Shown one piece after another: positions 14,006-26,400 of a stretch of 64,000 nt of DNA (positions are counted from its first letter, which is position 1; each line of letters opens with the position of its first letter). The DNA is taken from contig BCKT01000001.1 in the NCBI GenBank assembly GCA_003116875.1, positions 2,413,486 to 2,477,485 of the forward strand. The letters run 5' to 3'. The notes beneath the pieces were generated by a model. The model did not search any database, was not told the DNA's origin, and worked only from the letters and a program-made list of their open reading frames with translations. Position numbers and translations under genes: made by a program. The stretch comes from Takashimella koratensis. Lineage: Eukaryota; Basidiomycota; Tremellomycetes; Trichosporonales; Tetragoniomycetaceae.

Positions 14006-16394
14006 GTGGATGGACGGATGGATGGGATATGGACAGGGGAATAGTCGATAGTCGATAGTCGATTACGCCTGACACCTGGATCGAGTAATGTTGTGGCGTA
14101 AGGCCGTCCCAGTCCTGGTCTCGCTTTGCTGCTTTGCTGCAACCTCTATTGGTGGGTCGGTCGGTCCTCGGCCTTGGGTCTAGGGACAGGGCTCTGGATT
14201 GGCTGCGAGCTCCGACGGGCTATCTCAAGTCACAGGCCAGAGCAAGGCAGAGTAACGAATCTGTCAGTCGGGCTAATCGATTACTAATGCGCAGGTTCAA
14301 GTAAGTATTGGAGCTATCGCATGCAGTGATTAACCCGGGAGAAAACCTGGTGACTACTTGCGACGACTCGTCGCATCGACCGCTACCTCGCTCGGCAGCA
14401 TGCGTCCCGCGGATGATTGATTGACTGTCTCTGTCTCTGACTTGACTCTCTGACTCTCTGTCTCTGTCTCTGCCTACTCATCCAGTCTCGTTCCCTTCTG
14501 CTCTTCCCTCTCAGTCCCGATTCGCTCCCTACCCTTGTACCCTTCCTACCCTGCTCTTCCCTTACTCGCGTGTGGACCAATCGTGGCCGACGATATTCCT
14601 TGTTTATTCCTAACTCCTAATAATAATATATTCATTTTATTACAGATTTGGGCAGTAGGCGGCGTTTTACGAGAGACGGGGTCAGGATTTGTCCCGGCGC
14701 CGTTGTCCGTGAGCCAGCAGGGCGGGGTTCGGGGGGTCGAGGGTTCGGGGCGGGAAAAGAGACTGACAGACGACTGGATAGGACCGGTGCGGATGAATGG
14801 TAGCAGTTGGGGTGCATAAGGGACAGGGGCGCGGCTACCGGCCAGGGGCTGGTCACTGGCTAATGGCTGCTGGTCGCCGGTCATTGCGGGAGCAGAGGTG
14901 AATCGTGCTGCAAGCGGATACCAGACAGTGACGATAGTGAAGCGATGTGCTCAGAATGAGTTCTTACAGGCGCCAACACACCCCTCCAGGCAGCGGGGAC
15001 ACCTCAGATAGCAGCTGTGGGGCAGCTCCAACAGACCCCCAGCGGCCCAACGAGGGAGCTATAGCTGTTGGGAGCGGTCTAATGGGGTCGATGTTGGTGC
15101 TGTCATGGTCATGGTTGTTGCTTTTCGTGGATAGTCCTCAGGGTCTTTCTCCTCAGGGCTCAGGGCTCAGGGCCATCAAACAGGGCCATTGACAAATCGA
15201 AAATCCCAGTCTCAGACCCTGAGCTTGCACTTTACCCAACCCATCTTTTTCGAATCCGCCGTCAAAATATGATAATCACCATCACTGCCCTCCACCCAGC
15301 CTCCACTCCCAATCGCAGACGTCCGACGGGCAATCCGGTAGTGTGACACGGTACATGGACCGCGAACACGAGTGTGAGCTTGACCAAGCTACTGTATGCT
15401 CAGCTTCGCGTGCCAAGCATCGAGCTGGGCCGGGACATGTGTTGAACGTCCAGCGCCATATGCAAGACTGGCCGGCGGACAGGACTAGGCAAACGACTCA
15501 CAGTCATTCTCACGAGTACAAACTCTCTTCTGAGAGTTTCATTATGAACAAGGGAGACAGACGTGACAAGCACCTCGTATGCTCCGGCCTCTTACTCGTC
15601 ATCTCCGCCTTCGACACACTCCTTCGCTTTCTGCCCCTCATCAGTCCAGGCGCGTACGTGCACTGTACCTGTACAGTACCTGGCTTTGCATCCGCCACTT
15701 TGGCCCTCGATTCGGCTCGGGTCCGGGCGTGGGACAAGGGTTTACCAGTGGATTCGTAATACCCAAGCAGTCAATGCACGGAAGCAAGGAAGAGTTAGCA
15801 AATGGAAATGACGGAAAGGGATCGACAAAGACCTTTGCGCCCTTCCACCCGTCAAGTAAGCCGCCGAATGCAGCTGATCAACAGATCCCTTTCCTTCCCA
15901 CCTCTACCCGCCGGAACTGAGTTGTGAACATTTCCAACCACCGTTAAGAAACAGAACAACTGGGTCGGGGTCCGAATAGAACATGTTCTCTTCCTTTCGA
16001 CGAATCCATACCCCATTCCCTAATTGTCTCCCTATTCAATTGATTCCCCACCAACAACCATGTTCCAGGCTTGCTCCCGGTACCGTCCGGGCTCTAGACC
16101 GAGACAGACCGTCGGCCGGTCATTCATAAGTCACAAGACCGCAAGCCCATTACACCTCTTAAACCCCGCACCAGATCTGGTATGGATTGCCAAGACTTCC
16201 CCACTGATCATCCCATCCCCACGGTCGCTAGTCTGACCCAGCCACGCCCGTCAAATCCTACCATGACATCCTACCACTTCTATCCTTCCGAGAGCAATGA
16301 GGTTTGGCATGCTGCGGTGCCCTTCGGTCCGTTCGGGCGTATTCCAGCCGAACGCACATCGGACTAGTGAACAGCGGAGATCCGGTAGCGCTAC
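13537..16394. other. Gene-poor intergenic region upstream of SRPK
   Basis: 2.86 kb with no reading frame that looks like a known family. It contains a TATA-like ATATAAAT on the - strand (near 13571-13580, just upstream of the SRPK upstream ATG), a (GT)n microsatellite, three copies of TAGTCGA at about 14042-14062, a CTCTGT-rich tract at 14425-14480 and three TCAGGGC units near 15150-15175. I looked for tRNA A/B-box pairs and found none that fold convincingly. Confidence 0.35.
13974..14003. repeat. (GT)n dinucleotide microsatellite
   Basis: An uninterrupted run of about 15 GT units lies in the SRPK upstream region, embedded in GGAT/TGGATG-rich sequence. Such tracts are prone to length change and can form Z-DNA. 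Confidence 0.9.
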
Positions 16395-16880
16395 CTAGCG
16401 CGACCTCTGCATCCCTGGACCACGTAACCTTTCTACCATCCCTGGGTGGGTCATGAACCGCTTCTCGCGTGGCACTGAAGTATCTCCTGCTTTCGAGCTC
16501 GCTTCCACAGCGTTGTTGGTAAGTGCCTCGCTACCTTTTCCTGGTGCTCGCAAGTCGCGGCCGCCGAACGCACCGGTAGGCGAGGTAGACGAGTGACCCG
16601 GTGTTGTGGCTGACAATTCCTCATGCGAGCTGTGACCGGAGGTTTGGAACTGGGAGGTAAGGGTAGCCAAGGGTTGCCCACCGGATGCTGCCGAGAGATT
16701 TGGGGCAGACTGACAGGGTGCGACCAAGGGTTGAAGACGAACCCGGGGTGGACGGACTGGACCAAAGGATCGAAAAAGAGGCGCAGGAACCAGCCTATTG
16801 AAGGCCGCTACCATATCTTCGGCGTCACTATGGACCCCATCGCCCTCATTTGCGCGACCCGGGTATCTCGGAGAAAGCAA
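16395..16880 (-). CDS. Possible hypothetical protein fragment, Ser/Pro-rich
   Basis: An open frame of about 160 codons on the - strand has a coding-like composition (segments such as DAEDMVAAFNRLVPAPLFRS and APNLSAASGGQPL). It ends with a stop at 16395-16397. There is no ATG at its 5' end: the upstream in-frame codons reach a stop near 16910. It would therefore need an upstream exon, possibly joined at an acceptor such as AACACAG near 16900, or would start at an internal ATG (about 16820). No family is recognised. It could equally be a chance frame in GC-rich DNA. Confidence 0.22.
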   Translation of the reverse strand: MLSPRYPGRANEGDGVHSDAEDMVAAFNRLVPAPLFRSFGPVRPPRVRLQPLVAPCQSAPNLSAASGGQPLATLTSQFQTSGHSSHEELSATTPGHSSTSPTGAFGGRDLRAPGKGSEALTNNAVEASSKAGDTSVPREKRFMTHPGMVERLRGPGMQRSR

Positions 16881-17410
16881 GTGACAGGTGACTCGTGTCC
16901 TGTGTTTTCAGACTTCCTGGGCTTTTTGCATCCTGGCAACCTGGGGTCTCAGGAACTGTTCTTCCCTGCAGTCCCTTCTCTCGCTGACCCTGTACCCTGC
17001 ACTCGTGGTCGCGCCAAAGCCACTTAATCCCCGTGACTTAGTAGGGGGTGGCAAGGAGCTCGTGTCGCATCAGGCGGAGCGGTGACAGGAAACCGGAAAG
17101 GAGGAGGATGGGCGCTACTGGTTATGGTTCGAAACTCGGCTCGGCCTGCGCATCGGGTACACATAGCAACCTGCAGAGTTATGCTACCTGGACGTCACAT
17201 TCGACTCCGGCAACCCGATCCACCCGTGGCACGTCCGGCGTCACCTCTGGTCGATCGCGTGCGGTGGCGTGATGCCTTCGTGTCGGCATCGGCATGTACC
17301 CGTACGCATGGGCGCGGAGGTATACCAACTAGCTGAGAACTCTTGGTCATACTGACCCAACTTGTAAAAACCTATTTCCATTCCTTCTCATATTCTCATC
17401 GTTACCTACC
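16881..17410. other. Intergenic region downstream of the membrane protein gene
   Basis: 530 bp with no supported gene. Short frames on both strands near 17050-17336 lack family resemblance. The part close to 17411 is the probable 3' UTR of the - strand membrane protein. Confidence 0.3.
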
Positions 17411-20400
17411 CTACCCCGTCTTCGTCTTCTTCTTCTTCTTTTTCTGGTTTACATATTGCGCCTCTTTCTTCTTCTTCCCTTCCTTATTCGGCTTGACATG
17501 CGGCGGGAGCGGAACGTAATCATCGTATGCAGCTTGGTGGACCATGTTCCCCGCCATCCACTTCATAGCACTCGACGAGACGGGGAAGTAGTCGTTGAAG
17601 AGCGGGTTGCGGATGATGAAGTTGCGTAGGTATTCGTTCTATAGTTTGGTGGGAAAGGTGGTGGGAGAGGAAGGAGGGGTCAGCCTGCTGGGCGTGGTTT
17701 GGCACGAGCAGAGCATGCGGAAGGGAGATAGCCACTTACGGGCCAGAAGTAGAGACAGAACATTGCGATGCAAGCGTAACATATCATTCTCGCAATCACA
17801 ATTCCATCGCTAAACGCAGGTGGTTAGCGCACGCTCTGACTGGTACGGCCCCGCAGAATAGGCATATGTGGAAATAGGAGTCATACTCACGGCATATCGA
17901 AGAAGAACCCAAGTTGCAGAGTCGCCACTCCAACGCTGTATCGAGCCGTCAGCGGTCCCTTCGTCCTCTCTCTTTCCGTATTCCCTCAGTAGGCCAAAAC
18001 ACTCACAAGCCCAGCGTGACGCCGATACTGTTCGAGCTCATGCGGCAGCCTATGAGCGTGACGAACGGGATTGGCGAGTGCATCCCGTAGTATCTGTGGC
18101 GTAAGATCCAGTTGGCGTGGAAGCGAAGACAAGTCAGTGAGGGACATTGAGAAGGAGTATAGACATAGATATCGCGGCGACATCGCGACTTACATGTGGT
18201 TAGACCAAGCAACGAAGAAGACGCCTACGCACATCCCGCATAGCGCGGCATGCCAGACCGCCAACAGTGCCATTGCCGTAAGCACTGATATGGATAAGCA
18301 ATTCCACTCAGTCAGTTCGCCCACTCGCATTACTCATCACAGGTCGCTGAAGGAGTCTGCAGCGAGGTGACTTACCGCCTTTCCATTGGCTTGAGCTGGA
18401 CTGGACAAAGATAGGAACCGTGCTTTCTTTGTAATATGCGCAGTCGGAATCGCTCGGTCCGCCGTTACTGTTCCAGCTTGACTGGGCGGCGGTGTATTGG
18501 GACCTATAGTCGGCGAGGCGAGTGACGGAGAGCGAGCTGGGCGGTCCCAAGGAAGTCATGGAAGAGGCAAGTCAGCACTTAACAGGCATGAAAGAAGGAC
18601 AAGTCCCGTCCAATTCGGATTGACTCGGGGCGTTGCGCCTTTTCACTCACTTGTACGCCAAGAAAATCTGTAATACAAACATACACAACGCCACAGCCAT
18701 CGCCATCAACCTCCTCACGTCAAACCACCTAAACAACATTGGATGTTTCTTGGGTTTCCAATTACTCAACCCTATCCAAGTTTTCTTCTTTGTCATTCTC
18801 ATCTCTTTCCTTTGCCCCTTTGTGAGCCTGGGCATCTCGAACGGGCATCCACGGAGGTACCATTTAAGTTTCAATTTATTCTGTTCCATATGCCACCTTT
18901 GAATCAGTTCTCGATCGTATACGTGCCACACGAGAGATGCTGGATCTTCTTCCGTATCTTGCGTAGCCTCCCAATGAAGCGCGGCAGCTTTCGATTGCTG
19001 AATGTAGTGTTCCTGAGTAACCACATCGAGTGGCCACGATGCGTCCCCGATATAATACTGCATGTTCTCGGTGATATGACGCCGGTATCGAACAGGTTCC
19101 TCTGTGATCTTATCGACCAACTGCTTGTGGAGCTCGTCGTAGTAGTGTTCGTGGACACGCACGAGTTCGTGTGGTGCTGCTTCACGGAAATTCATTCGTG
19201 GGAGAGTTTGCTTGTGGAATACCCTGGCCCCCTCGGTGGATAGCGTGTACATGGGCCGCTTGTGGGTAAGAAGATGGTCGTTGCCGTCAGGATGGAATTC
19301 CCCGCGCCATAACCAGAAAGGGTATCGGTTGACCCGGTACCCTTCGCGGTGGGCTTTAGAGCCAGGCCGACCGCATTCACCAAGAGAGGCTTTGAAGACG
19401 TTGTACAGGCCGAGGAAGAAAATGCAGATTAGGAGAAAGTAGGTGAGTTGGCCGAGCGAATTATTCAGAACCCAAGCTGCGGAGGTCGATAGCGTCGCCG
19501 CGCTGAGACTGGGGCAGTCAATAGGTCGCCTCCACACACAAAGATGTCACACCTCCGTGCACCCAACGACCACCGAGTCACACGCCGCACCGATCAGGAC
19601 CCTCCAGCGATTGTACTCACAAACACAGCGTCCAGCCGTTACCTGCCCTCGTCCACTGCGGCGCAAATAGCCCCACGCGAACATTTGCCATCTCGTCGAT
19701 TATCATCGCGGAACAGAGTATGACTAAGCACCGTCATCAGCACCGACATCTGCGATCTTATCACCTGTCCAGATCTTCGCACGGGTTACTTACTAATGTT
19801 TACGTGGTAACACAGGAACCAAGCTGTCTCGATAAGTTTTCGTCAGCTACCCCTTATAACGGCTGATTCGCTCCCCCTCTGCCCCGTCACGGTCCAGCAG
19901 ACACCGATCGAACCCATGACGCCGCTCACCGATGTTCTCATAACTCCCACCCCCACTCGACGCGCCCCAATTCGCTATCCCTGTTCCATCGGCGTACGCA
20001 CAGGTCGAATCGGTGGTGAGCTCGTCCGTCACGTCGTTTGTCTGGTCCGCTATAGCCGTGACGTATTTCGATATCTATTCCTAGCGTCAGGCTCCACCAT
20101 CTAGCGTGTGAATTTCCATCAACTGGTGAGCCCCTCACTCACCAAAGGTGTGCCGAAATCATGCCAAATCATCGCGGAATGCATGAAGATCAAGACCACC
20201 GCGCATAGTGCACCGAGGATCTGCAGACCTTGCCTTCTGATCGTCTGCCACAACTCTTTGGCGATCCCATACATTGCCCAAGCGAGATCGATGATCTTGA
20301 TACTTATCGGATGAAATACGGGCCTCTCATCTGGTGGGACACCTTGCCTGGCCTCTTCCAGTGCCTCTTCCTTGACCAATTGCTCCGCTTTGGCTCGAGC

Positions 20401-20909
20401 CTGGGGTGTCATCTCCGGCGGCCACAAGTCGCGGAAACGATGTCGAGCCTCGGGCGAGAAATGTCGAAACTTGGAGTTTCCGTGTGGGATATCAACACCC
20501 CGTCGGAACTTGGGACGAAGGAACTTGAACCAGTCCCAGAGGAAGTAACAGATCAGGAAGATGAAGAAGGCGATGAAGAGGCGGAGGAAGAGTTTGAGGC
20601 GGTATCGCCATGGATGAGTCTCGGATGGTCGAAACGCGTGACAGGTTACTACGAGCGACCGGTACGAGAAGGGGTAGCGAGTGACCAAGTCAGCAATGGC
20701 ATGCGCACAAGAGAGACGGTACCAAACTGTTACTCACGGCAATGGAACAATTTTTTAAACGCGAGCCAGCACGACAACCCCCAAGGTCTATTCGGGTCAC
20801 GGCTCAATCTTCGACCCGGTCTCGCTCGGGTCACTTCCGCCTGTGTCGCCGGAGCCGGTAACACCGACGGGCCCTCGGGAGGTTCGCCCTCAGGAGCGGG
20901 TTCGCCCAT
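17411..20909 (-). CDS. Multi-pass membrane protein of unknown function
   Basis: At least ten exons are needed. The start ATG at 20909 gives MGEPAPEGEPPEG; the first intron (GTGAGTAACAG...CTCGTAG) joins LFHC to LTCHAFRPSETHPWRYRLK. The first membrane segment is LFLRLFIAFFIFLICYFLW, then a long hydrophilic loop (FRHFSPEARHRFRDLWPPEM), then a second segment LQILGALCAVVLIFMHSAMI. A Cys/Asp/Thr-rich, probably lumenal exon follows (near 19915-20075), then further segments (LTYFLLICIFFLGLYNVF, RLMAMAVALCMFVLQIFLAY). A large hydrophilic domain (about 18850-19350), a second lumenal loop with SQYTAAQSSWNSNGG and C-terminal segments (TLQLGFFFD, ARMICYACIAMFCLYFWP) come next. It ends with a lysine-rich cytoplasmic tail (KKKKKKTKTG, TAG 17411-17413). 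I do not recognise the family; it looks like an endomembrane protein with about 7-9 segments. Confidence 0.72.
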
Positions 20910-21260
20910 CTTGCGCGTGTTCAATGAGCTTGTCTTCGCTCAATCACAAAATTGTCGCTCAGATACGGGTAACAAGACTGTCAGAGGGTGAATCAACAAC
21001 AAAGAGTCTCTTCACAATATCTGTTGTCCGCATCTCTTTGTTTAGCATACGTTGAGACGCGTTGGGTTTGCCCATAGTGTCATCCTTTGTCACCTCAGTA
21101 TGGCCAGGAGGTCTTGCAACAAAGGACCGCCTCGCCCATTGAAAGCTGTTATAGTGTGCGTGAGAACAAGCCATCGCGTACCCCGCTATGATCGTGTTGC
21201 TTTGACATGTGAGCCAAAGAGGTAAGCAAGAGCATACGATGTTCAGGTCAGGACGGCGCC
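20910..21260. other. Intergenic region between the membrane protein gene and DBR1
   Basis: 351 bp between the DBR1 stop and the start of the next - strand gene. It should hold the DBR1 3' UTR and the promoter of the membrane protein gene. Nothing else is apparent. Confidence 0.4.
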
Positions 21261-23222
21261 TTATACATCTGGAGCTGGGTTGATCTTGTTCTGTATCCCC
21301 AGCATTCCACAGAATGCTTCCGTCTGCGGATTCGTATACCATGCGCCTGCACTCATCAGCACCTCTCTTTCTATCTCTCATCAGGTTCCTCGGCCCGTGA
21401 AACTTACTTGGGGAACCGCCTGGCTGACCTTCTGCAGGTGCCGTAGGCCAAAACTGCTGTACTCTCGCAACCTCTACCTCTCCCTTTTCCCAAACCAACT
21501 TTGGCACCCCTCCTTCGCCCTCGCCCTGTGCAGCACCATCCTGATCACCACCTGCGCCACTCGCCCCTCCCGCGCCGCCAGTCTGCACGTCCTCTACACT
21601 GAGCTCGGCAGGGACCAGCAGTCCCTCGGATCGAATTCGGTCCAGCTCGACTTGCACGAGCCGCGTCACTTCCCATGGTGGAGGAAGAGGTGTCTGTCGG
21701 ATGTTCGTAGATAGGAAAGGATGTAAAGCGCGCGTGATCGCAAGCCAGTGAGGGTCAAAGGTCATCCGCGGTTGGCCAGTCGGTGATGGTCGAGGCGCAG
21801 GGATGTCCAGGAACTGGAAATTTGTGGTTAGCTAAGTTCAAGGTTCTGCCCGAAAGACGAATTAGGATAGCTAGTTCACCTGGATAAAGTCTTTGCCTGG
21901 ACCGCATTTGTCCAGAGCGAGGAATCGCGTCCTGCTCGAGCCTTCTCCCGTGACCTCACCGGCGCCATTGGCCGGATTTGAGGGACCAGGAATAGAGGGT
22001 TTTGGTGGATCAGCGTCTTCCTCGTCTGACAGGGTGATCTCATCAGGGTTCGCGGCCTCTCTCACGAGACCGACACTCGAGACACTGGGAGCTGAGACTG
22101 GCTCATCGGAAGATGCCACCTGAAGCGCTGCTGCTGTTCCCTCCACATGGGCATGGTGATGATCCTCGGCCTCTTCGTCGTCCGAGATCTCAATCTCGTC
22201 CGGGTTCACTTCCGCGGTATCGACTTGTATTGGGCTGGTTGATGCAGGGAGCGATGTCGAAGGAGGTGCAGATGTTGATGATGAGGTGGTCGAGGTGTGG
22301 TGGTATACGGCTGCAAACTTGACGTGCAGGTGGGCGGAGAACCACCATCCTGGTCGGATATGTTGGAGCAGGCTGTAAAGTGGCGGTGATCCAAGCGTGT
22401 TGGAGTTGATCTAAGCAAGCGGAGAGTGTAAGCTCTTGCTTGGCGGAAAGAGAGGGCCAGAGACTCACCTCATCTCGGAAGAAGGGCTTGCGTCGCAGCA
22501 ATGCGTTGAGGTCACCGTGTTTGGCGATGGATATTGGCCAGTCGTGTGAGAGGAAGACGGTGGGTTCGGAAGGTGGCAGCTGGGGAGGGTCAGCGTGAGT
22601 TCAAGGGTCAGGATAGAAAGCAGCGATTCACCTGCATGAGCTTTGCGACGTCGTATCCTCGGATATGGTAGACGCTTCGTAGTGTCGACTTGTCGTATGG
22701 GACCGTCTCGAAGTGGCCTGTACCCCTCGTCAGTTTGATTCAAACGCTCAAGCTGATCCGAAGCCTCTCACCTTTGCCATAATCATGATCCTTGTAGATC
22801 CCACTAGCTCCTACGATCCTCAACCCATCAACAACCACCGACCCCGCTGCGCCAAGGTAATAGATATTCGGCGCCAACCATCCTCCATGATACAATTCCG
22901 ACATATAATTACTTGCCTCATGGTTCCCTCCAATCACAATCGTAAGCACGGGGGCCGTTGTCCTCCCGGCGTAAAAGTTGTGGAAAGTCCCTAGGGCATG
23001 GTACTTTTGCGGGACGGCGAGGGAGGCAAAGTCATGGGATGATCGGAGAGCTTGAAAGTCGCCGCAGAGCAAGAGAAGGTCGACATGGGTGGATTTGAGA
23101 GTCTCGTATTGCGCGATAGAGTCGTAGATCGCTGACAGGCTGCCGTGGCAGCATCCCTGGACGGCTATCTGGTACGCGTGAGCAATAGGGTTGGGTATTG
23201 GTCTGTTCTGGCTTACCTTCAT
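21261..23222 (-). CDS. DBR1: RNA lariat debranching enzyme (Dbr1)
   Basis: Dbr1 hydrolyses the 2'-5' branch bond of excised intron lariats. The first exon encodes only MK (ATG 23222-23220). It splices to [18 protein letters not shown], the Dbr1 metal site with the characteristic GCCHG. The other metallophosphoesterase motifs are [31 protein letters not shown] and [15 protein letters not shown], all intact. Between the catalytic core and the Dbr1-C domain lies an acidic linker with two copies of NPDEI(E/T)(I/L)SD. The C-terminal domain contains [15 protein letters not shown] and [15 protein letters not shown]. It ends [16 protein letters not shown]...NP, reached through an intron with donor GTAAGTTTC near 21405. 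TAA is at 21261-21263. Length and motif order are as expected for fungal Dbr1. Confidence 0.95.
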
Positions 23223-23495
23223 GCTGCTGGTGACGGGTGATGTAGAGGTGGAGAGGACAGACACCGAAATGTTGCTGAAGATCAATAGGGCCATCCACGT
23301 GATTCCCACATGAAGCCCACGTGGAATCCTTGTCTAATTTGCTTCCGTCCTGGTTTGTTGACAAAACAATGCAGAGCGCGTCTGATTTTGACTTTACTTT
23401 GCTCCTGTCTCATCTCTCAACACCATCCTCACCACCTACACAGCACGGCACAGCCCGTCAGCAGAGCATCTTAACCCCGGCATCATCTACCGGTC
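23223..23495. promoter_or_regulatory. Divergent promoter region between DBR1 and the CLASP gene
   Basis: Only 273 bp separate the two start codons, so the two genes probably share regulatory sequence. No TATA-like element is obvious. Confidence 0.45.
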
Positions 23496-26400
23496 ATGCC
23501 CCCTGCTCCAGACCCGGACGCAAAGATCCCCGTGAGTTTGGCTCAGACTCCTCCTACATTAGACCATGCCCCGCGTCGCCGAGTTGCTCGAGTCCTACTA
23601 ACATTCACATCGCACGACCACTCGCCCGCTCACTCGACATCGTTCTCACCCTTACTTGCTCCTTGTGACCAATGCTAGTGCCCTACGCCTCAAAGCCTCG
23701 AGGATGAGCTGCACAAGCTCGCAGACGTGCTCGAGCCGCCCGAGCGCGAAGATACTTGGGAAAAGTTTGAACGCGCGATTATCCGCTTCGCAGGGGTTAC
23801 CCGTGGTGGGGGGTACAAGCATGTCGAGGTATATGTTCGGGGTGTTGGGCCCAAGGGTATTGGTCTGCGGATCGTGGACTGTGTAAGTCTCTCCTTAGCT
23901 CCCTGTCAATCGTGAAACATCGAACCTGTGTGGCATGACAAACCAATCTAACACTCATGTCTTTCATAGATGATGTCCGATCGTGGCCGACTATCTGGCG
24001 TCTCTACCGACCTCCTCCAGACCCTTGCTCCCCGCCTCGCCTCCTCTTTTGCCCCACTTGTCAATCTCTACCTCCCACCTCTCGTTCGCCTCCTCGCCCG
24101 ACCGAACAAAGTGTACCTCAAACGATCGGAGAAATGCCTCGCCACCATCCTCGCGCACTGTCAACTCCCTTCCATTCTCGTACACCTCCGCAACGGGCTT
24201 GACGACAAGAACGACCAATGCAAGCGGGCGTGTGCGACGGGGCTCGAACGCATCGCTTCTGACTGGGATAGGTCGGTCTTCGCGGATAGGGATGTGGAGA
24301 TGTTGGAGGGCTGCGTGAGGAAGATGGCAACGGACAAGGATGCGGAGGTTAGGAAGACCGCCAAGAGAGTGTGGACGAGGTTTACCCAAGTATGGCCAGA
24401 GCGCGTAGACGAGTGAGTAGTGCTAAAATCGAACGTTGAAGGGTTTCGTATACTAATGATCTGGTCAAGATTTTCCGCACCCTTGACACCGACTGTCCGG
24501 AGATACCTCGATATCCCACAAGCAGGGAGCAACGGTAACGGGCCGTCCAAGCCTGGCCCATCTCGAACCGCTGCTCCTCGACCCGCACTATCGTCCTCCA
24601 CATCCACTGTCCGACCTCAACATCAACGTATCAATGCACTTGGCGGGCGGCCCGCTCCCGAAACCGCTCCATCCGCATCTCAACACCGAGGTGTCGTCGC
24701 CGAGTCCGATGCCGACGGACACAGTGCGCCCTCGAGGGCAGGCCCAAGTCGGACTGTTGATCCTTCTCGCCCTTCGCGCTCAGTCTCCCACGCAACCCTC
24801 TCGACACTAAGTTCTTCGACCGCTCCACCCCTCGTCTCTCTTCCCCTGGCCGAACGAGCCAACCCGTTGTCCAAGCCCGTGCGGATCTTCCCAAACTCGG
24901 CATCTATGCAGACTCTCTCTTCGACTTCCGAGGACGCGTCTGCAGCCGTTTCAGCGCCAAGGCGATTCGCGCCGCCTGCGCGGATCATGCGGCCTATTCC
25001 GACAGCAACGGAGGAGGACGCGGGAGCAGGCGTGGACTCTGTCTCGGCCGCTGGACCACAACGTGGACCAGTGCGTCCGAACCTCGGTGCAAGTGGGGGC
25101 CTCGGAGGCGTCGCGAAACGCCCCTTGCCAATGGGTCAAGCCCAAAGGCGAGTAGTAACTGCGCCAGCATCGACATCAGCTTCTTCCTCGGCAGCTTCCG
25201 AGTCGTTTGTCACTGTTAACGCATCGGCACTCGTCCCCGCCCACACCGAGCCGCCACGACTCGGACGAAGTGTGAAAGATCGTATCCAGGACATGGAAAA
25301 AGTCCGCGAAGAGGCAGAGGTCGCGTCGGCTTCGTCTACACCAGCGCGATCACCTCGAGCACCTATCGCCGCCACAAGAGGCGGCATCGATCCTGCTGCG
25401 GTCCCGCTTCCTCCCGACTCGCCAACACCATTGACCTTAAGACCTGTACACAGCAGCCGGGCCAACGAGGAACGGCCCGCATTGGCCGTACACGATAGCC
25501 AGCAAGACGAAGGTGAAGGCGAGAGCGTGATGGGCGCGAACCTGGACGCAGACGTCGGAATGGTGGTTGATGAGGAGATGGAGTTTGAGGATACCCTCGC
25601 GATGGAGTCGGTGCCGGTGTTGCAAGGTGAAGCGAGTGAGGAGGCGCCAGTAGACATTCCGGTAGAAGAGGAACTTACAGAGACGCAAGCAGCTTTCGAG
25701 CGATTCGCCGTCGACGACGAAATCGTCGAGGTCGGTCCGCAAATCGCATCCTTCCCGGCTGCTATTGAACCAACCGTAGTCGATATCCCCATCCAGGCAG
25801 CACAAGATAAACCCACTGCCCCATCGACGAGCAGCTCGCCGGCCTCGTCGCCGACTGCCGAGTCGGTGGACACGATCCCGACCCCGATGACGATGGAGGA
25901 CGTGGAGCCGTTGAAGGCAGAGAATGTCGAGCCTCTACCGTCGGCGGAGACCAGCTCGGATTCACAATCATTGGTCCCCGCTGAGGAACCCATTGAACCT
26001 GTCCCTTTAACTACCGCCGCCACGAACGCGCATGCAAAGGCTACATCGACGGTCACGGCACCTACAAAGACTTCTGCGGCAAAGGGCCAGCCCTCGCGAC
26101 CCCCCTCGGCGGCATCGAAGCGCCCGCCTCCAGGAGCTAGCGGGACAAACGGAGCTGCAGCACCTCGACGACCTACTGTGCCTCCTGTCGCTCCTAGGAC
26201 GGCACGAGTGGCCACGGCCCCAGCGCCCGTACCTCCAGGCGAGCGGAAATCGTTCAGACCGGTCTCCAAGCTCAACGCGAGCACGAGCAGTGCTGGTGCC
26301 GCCGCGTCGACGGGTGCGCAAAGCAAGGCGACGAAACCGGCGGCGACGGTGACGGCGAAGCCTACTGCTCCTAGCACCGCGGGTGCGGCAAAGACTTCGG

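Noticed and set aside
15343..15759. 138-codon + strand ATG frame in the gene-poor region
   Set aside because: No family resemblance and no conserved-looking blocks; overlapping frames of similar length occur on both strands.
17120..17135. B-box-like GGTTCGAAACT that might mark a tRNA
   Set aside because: No matching A box or cloverleaf stems can be drawn in the preceding 60 bases.
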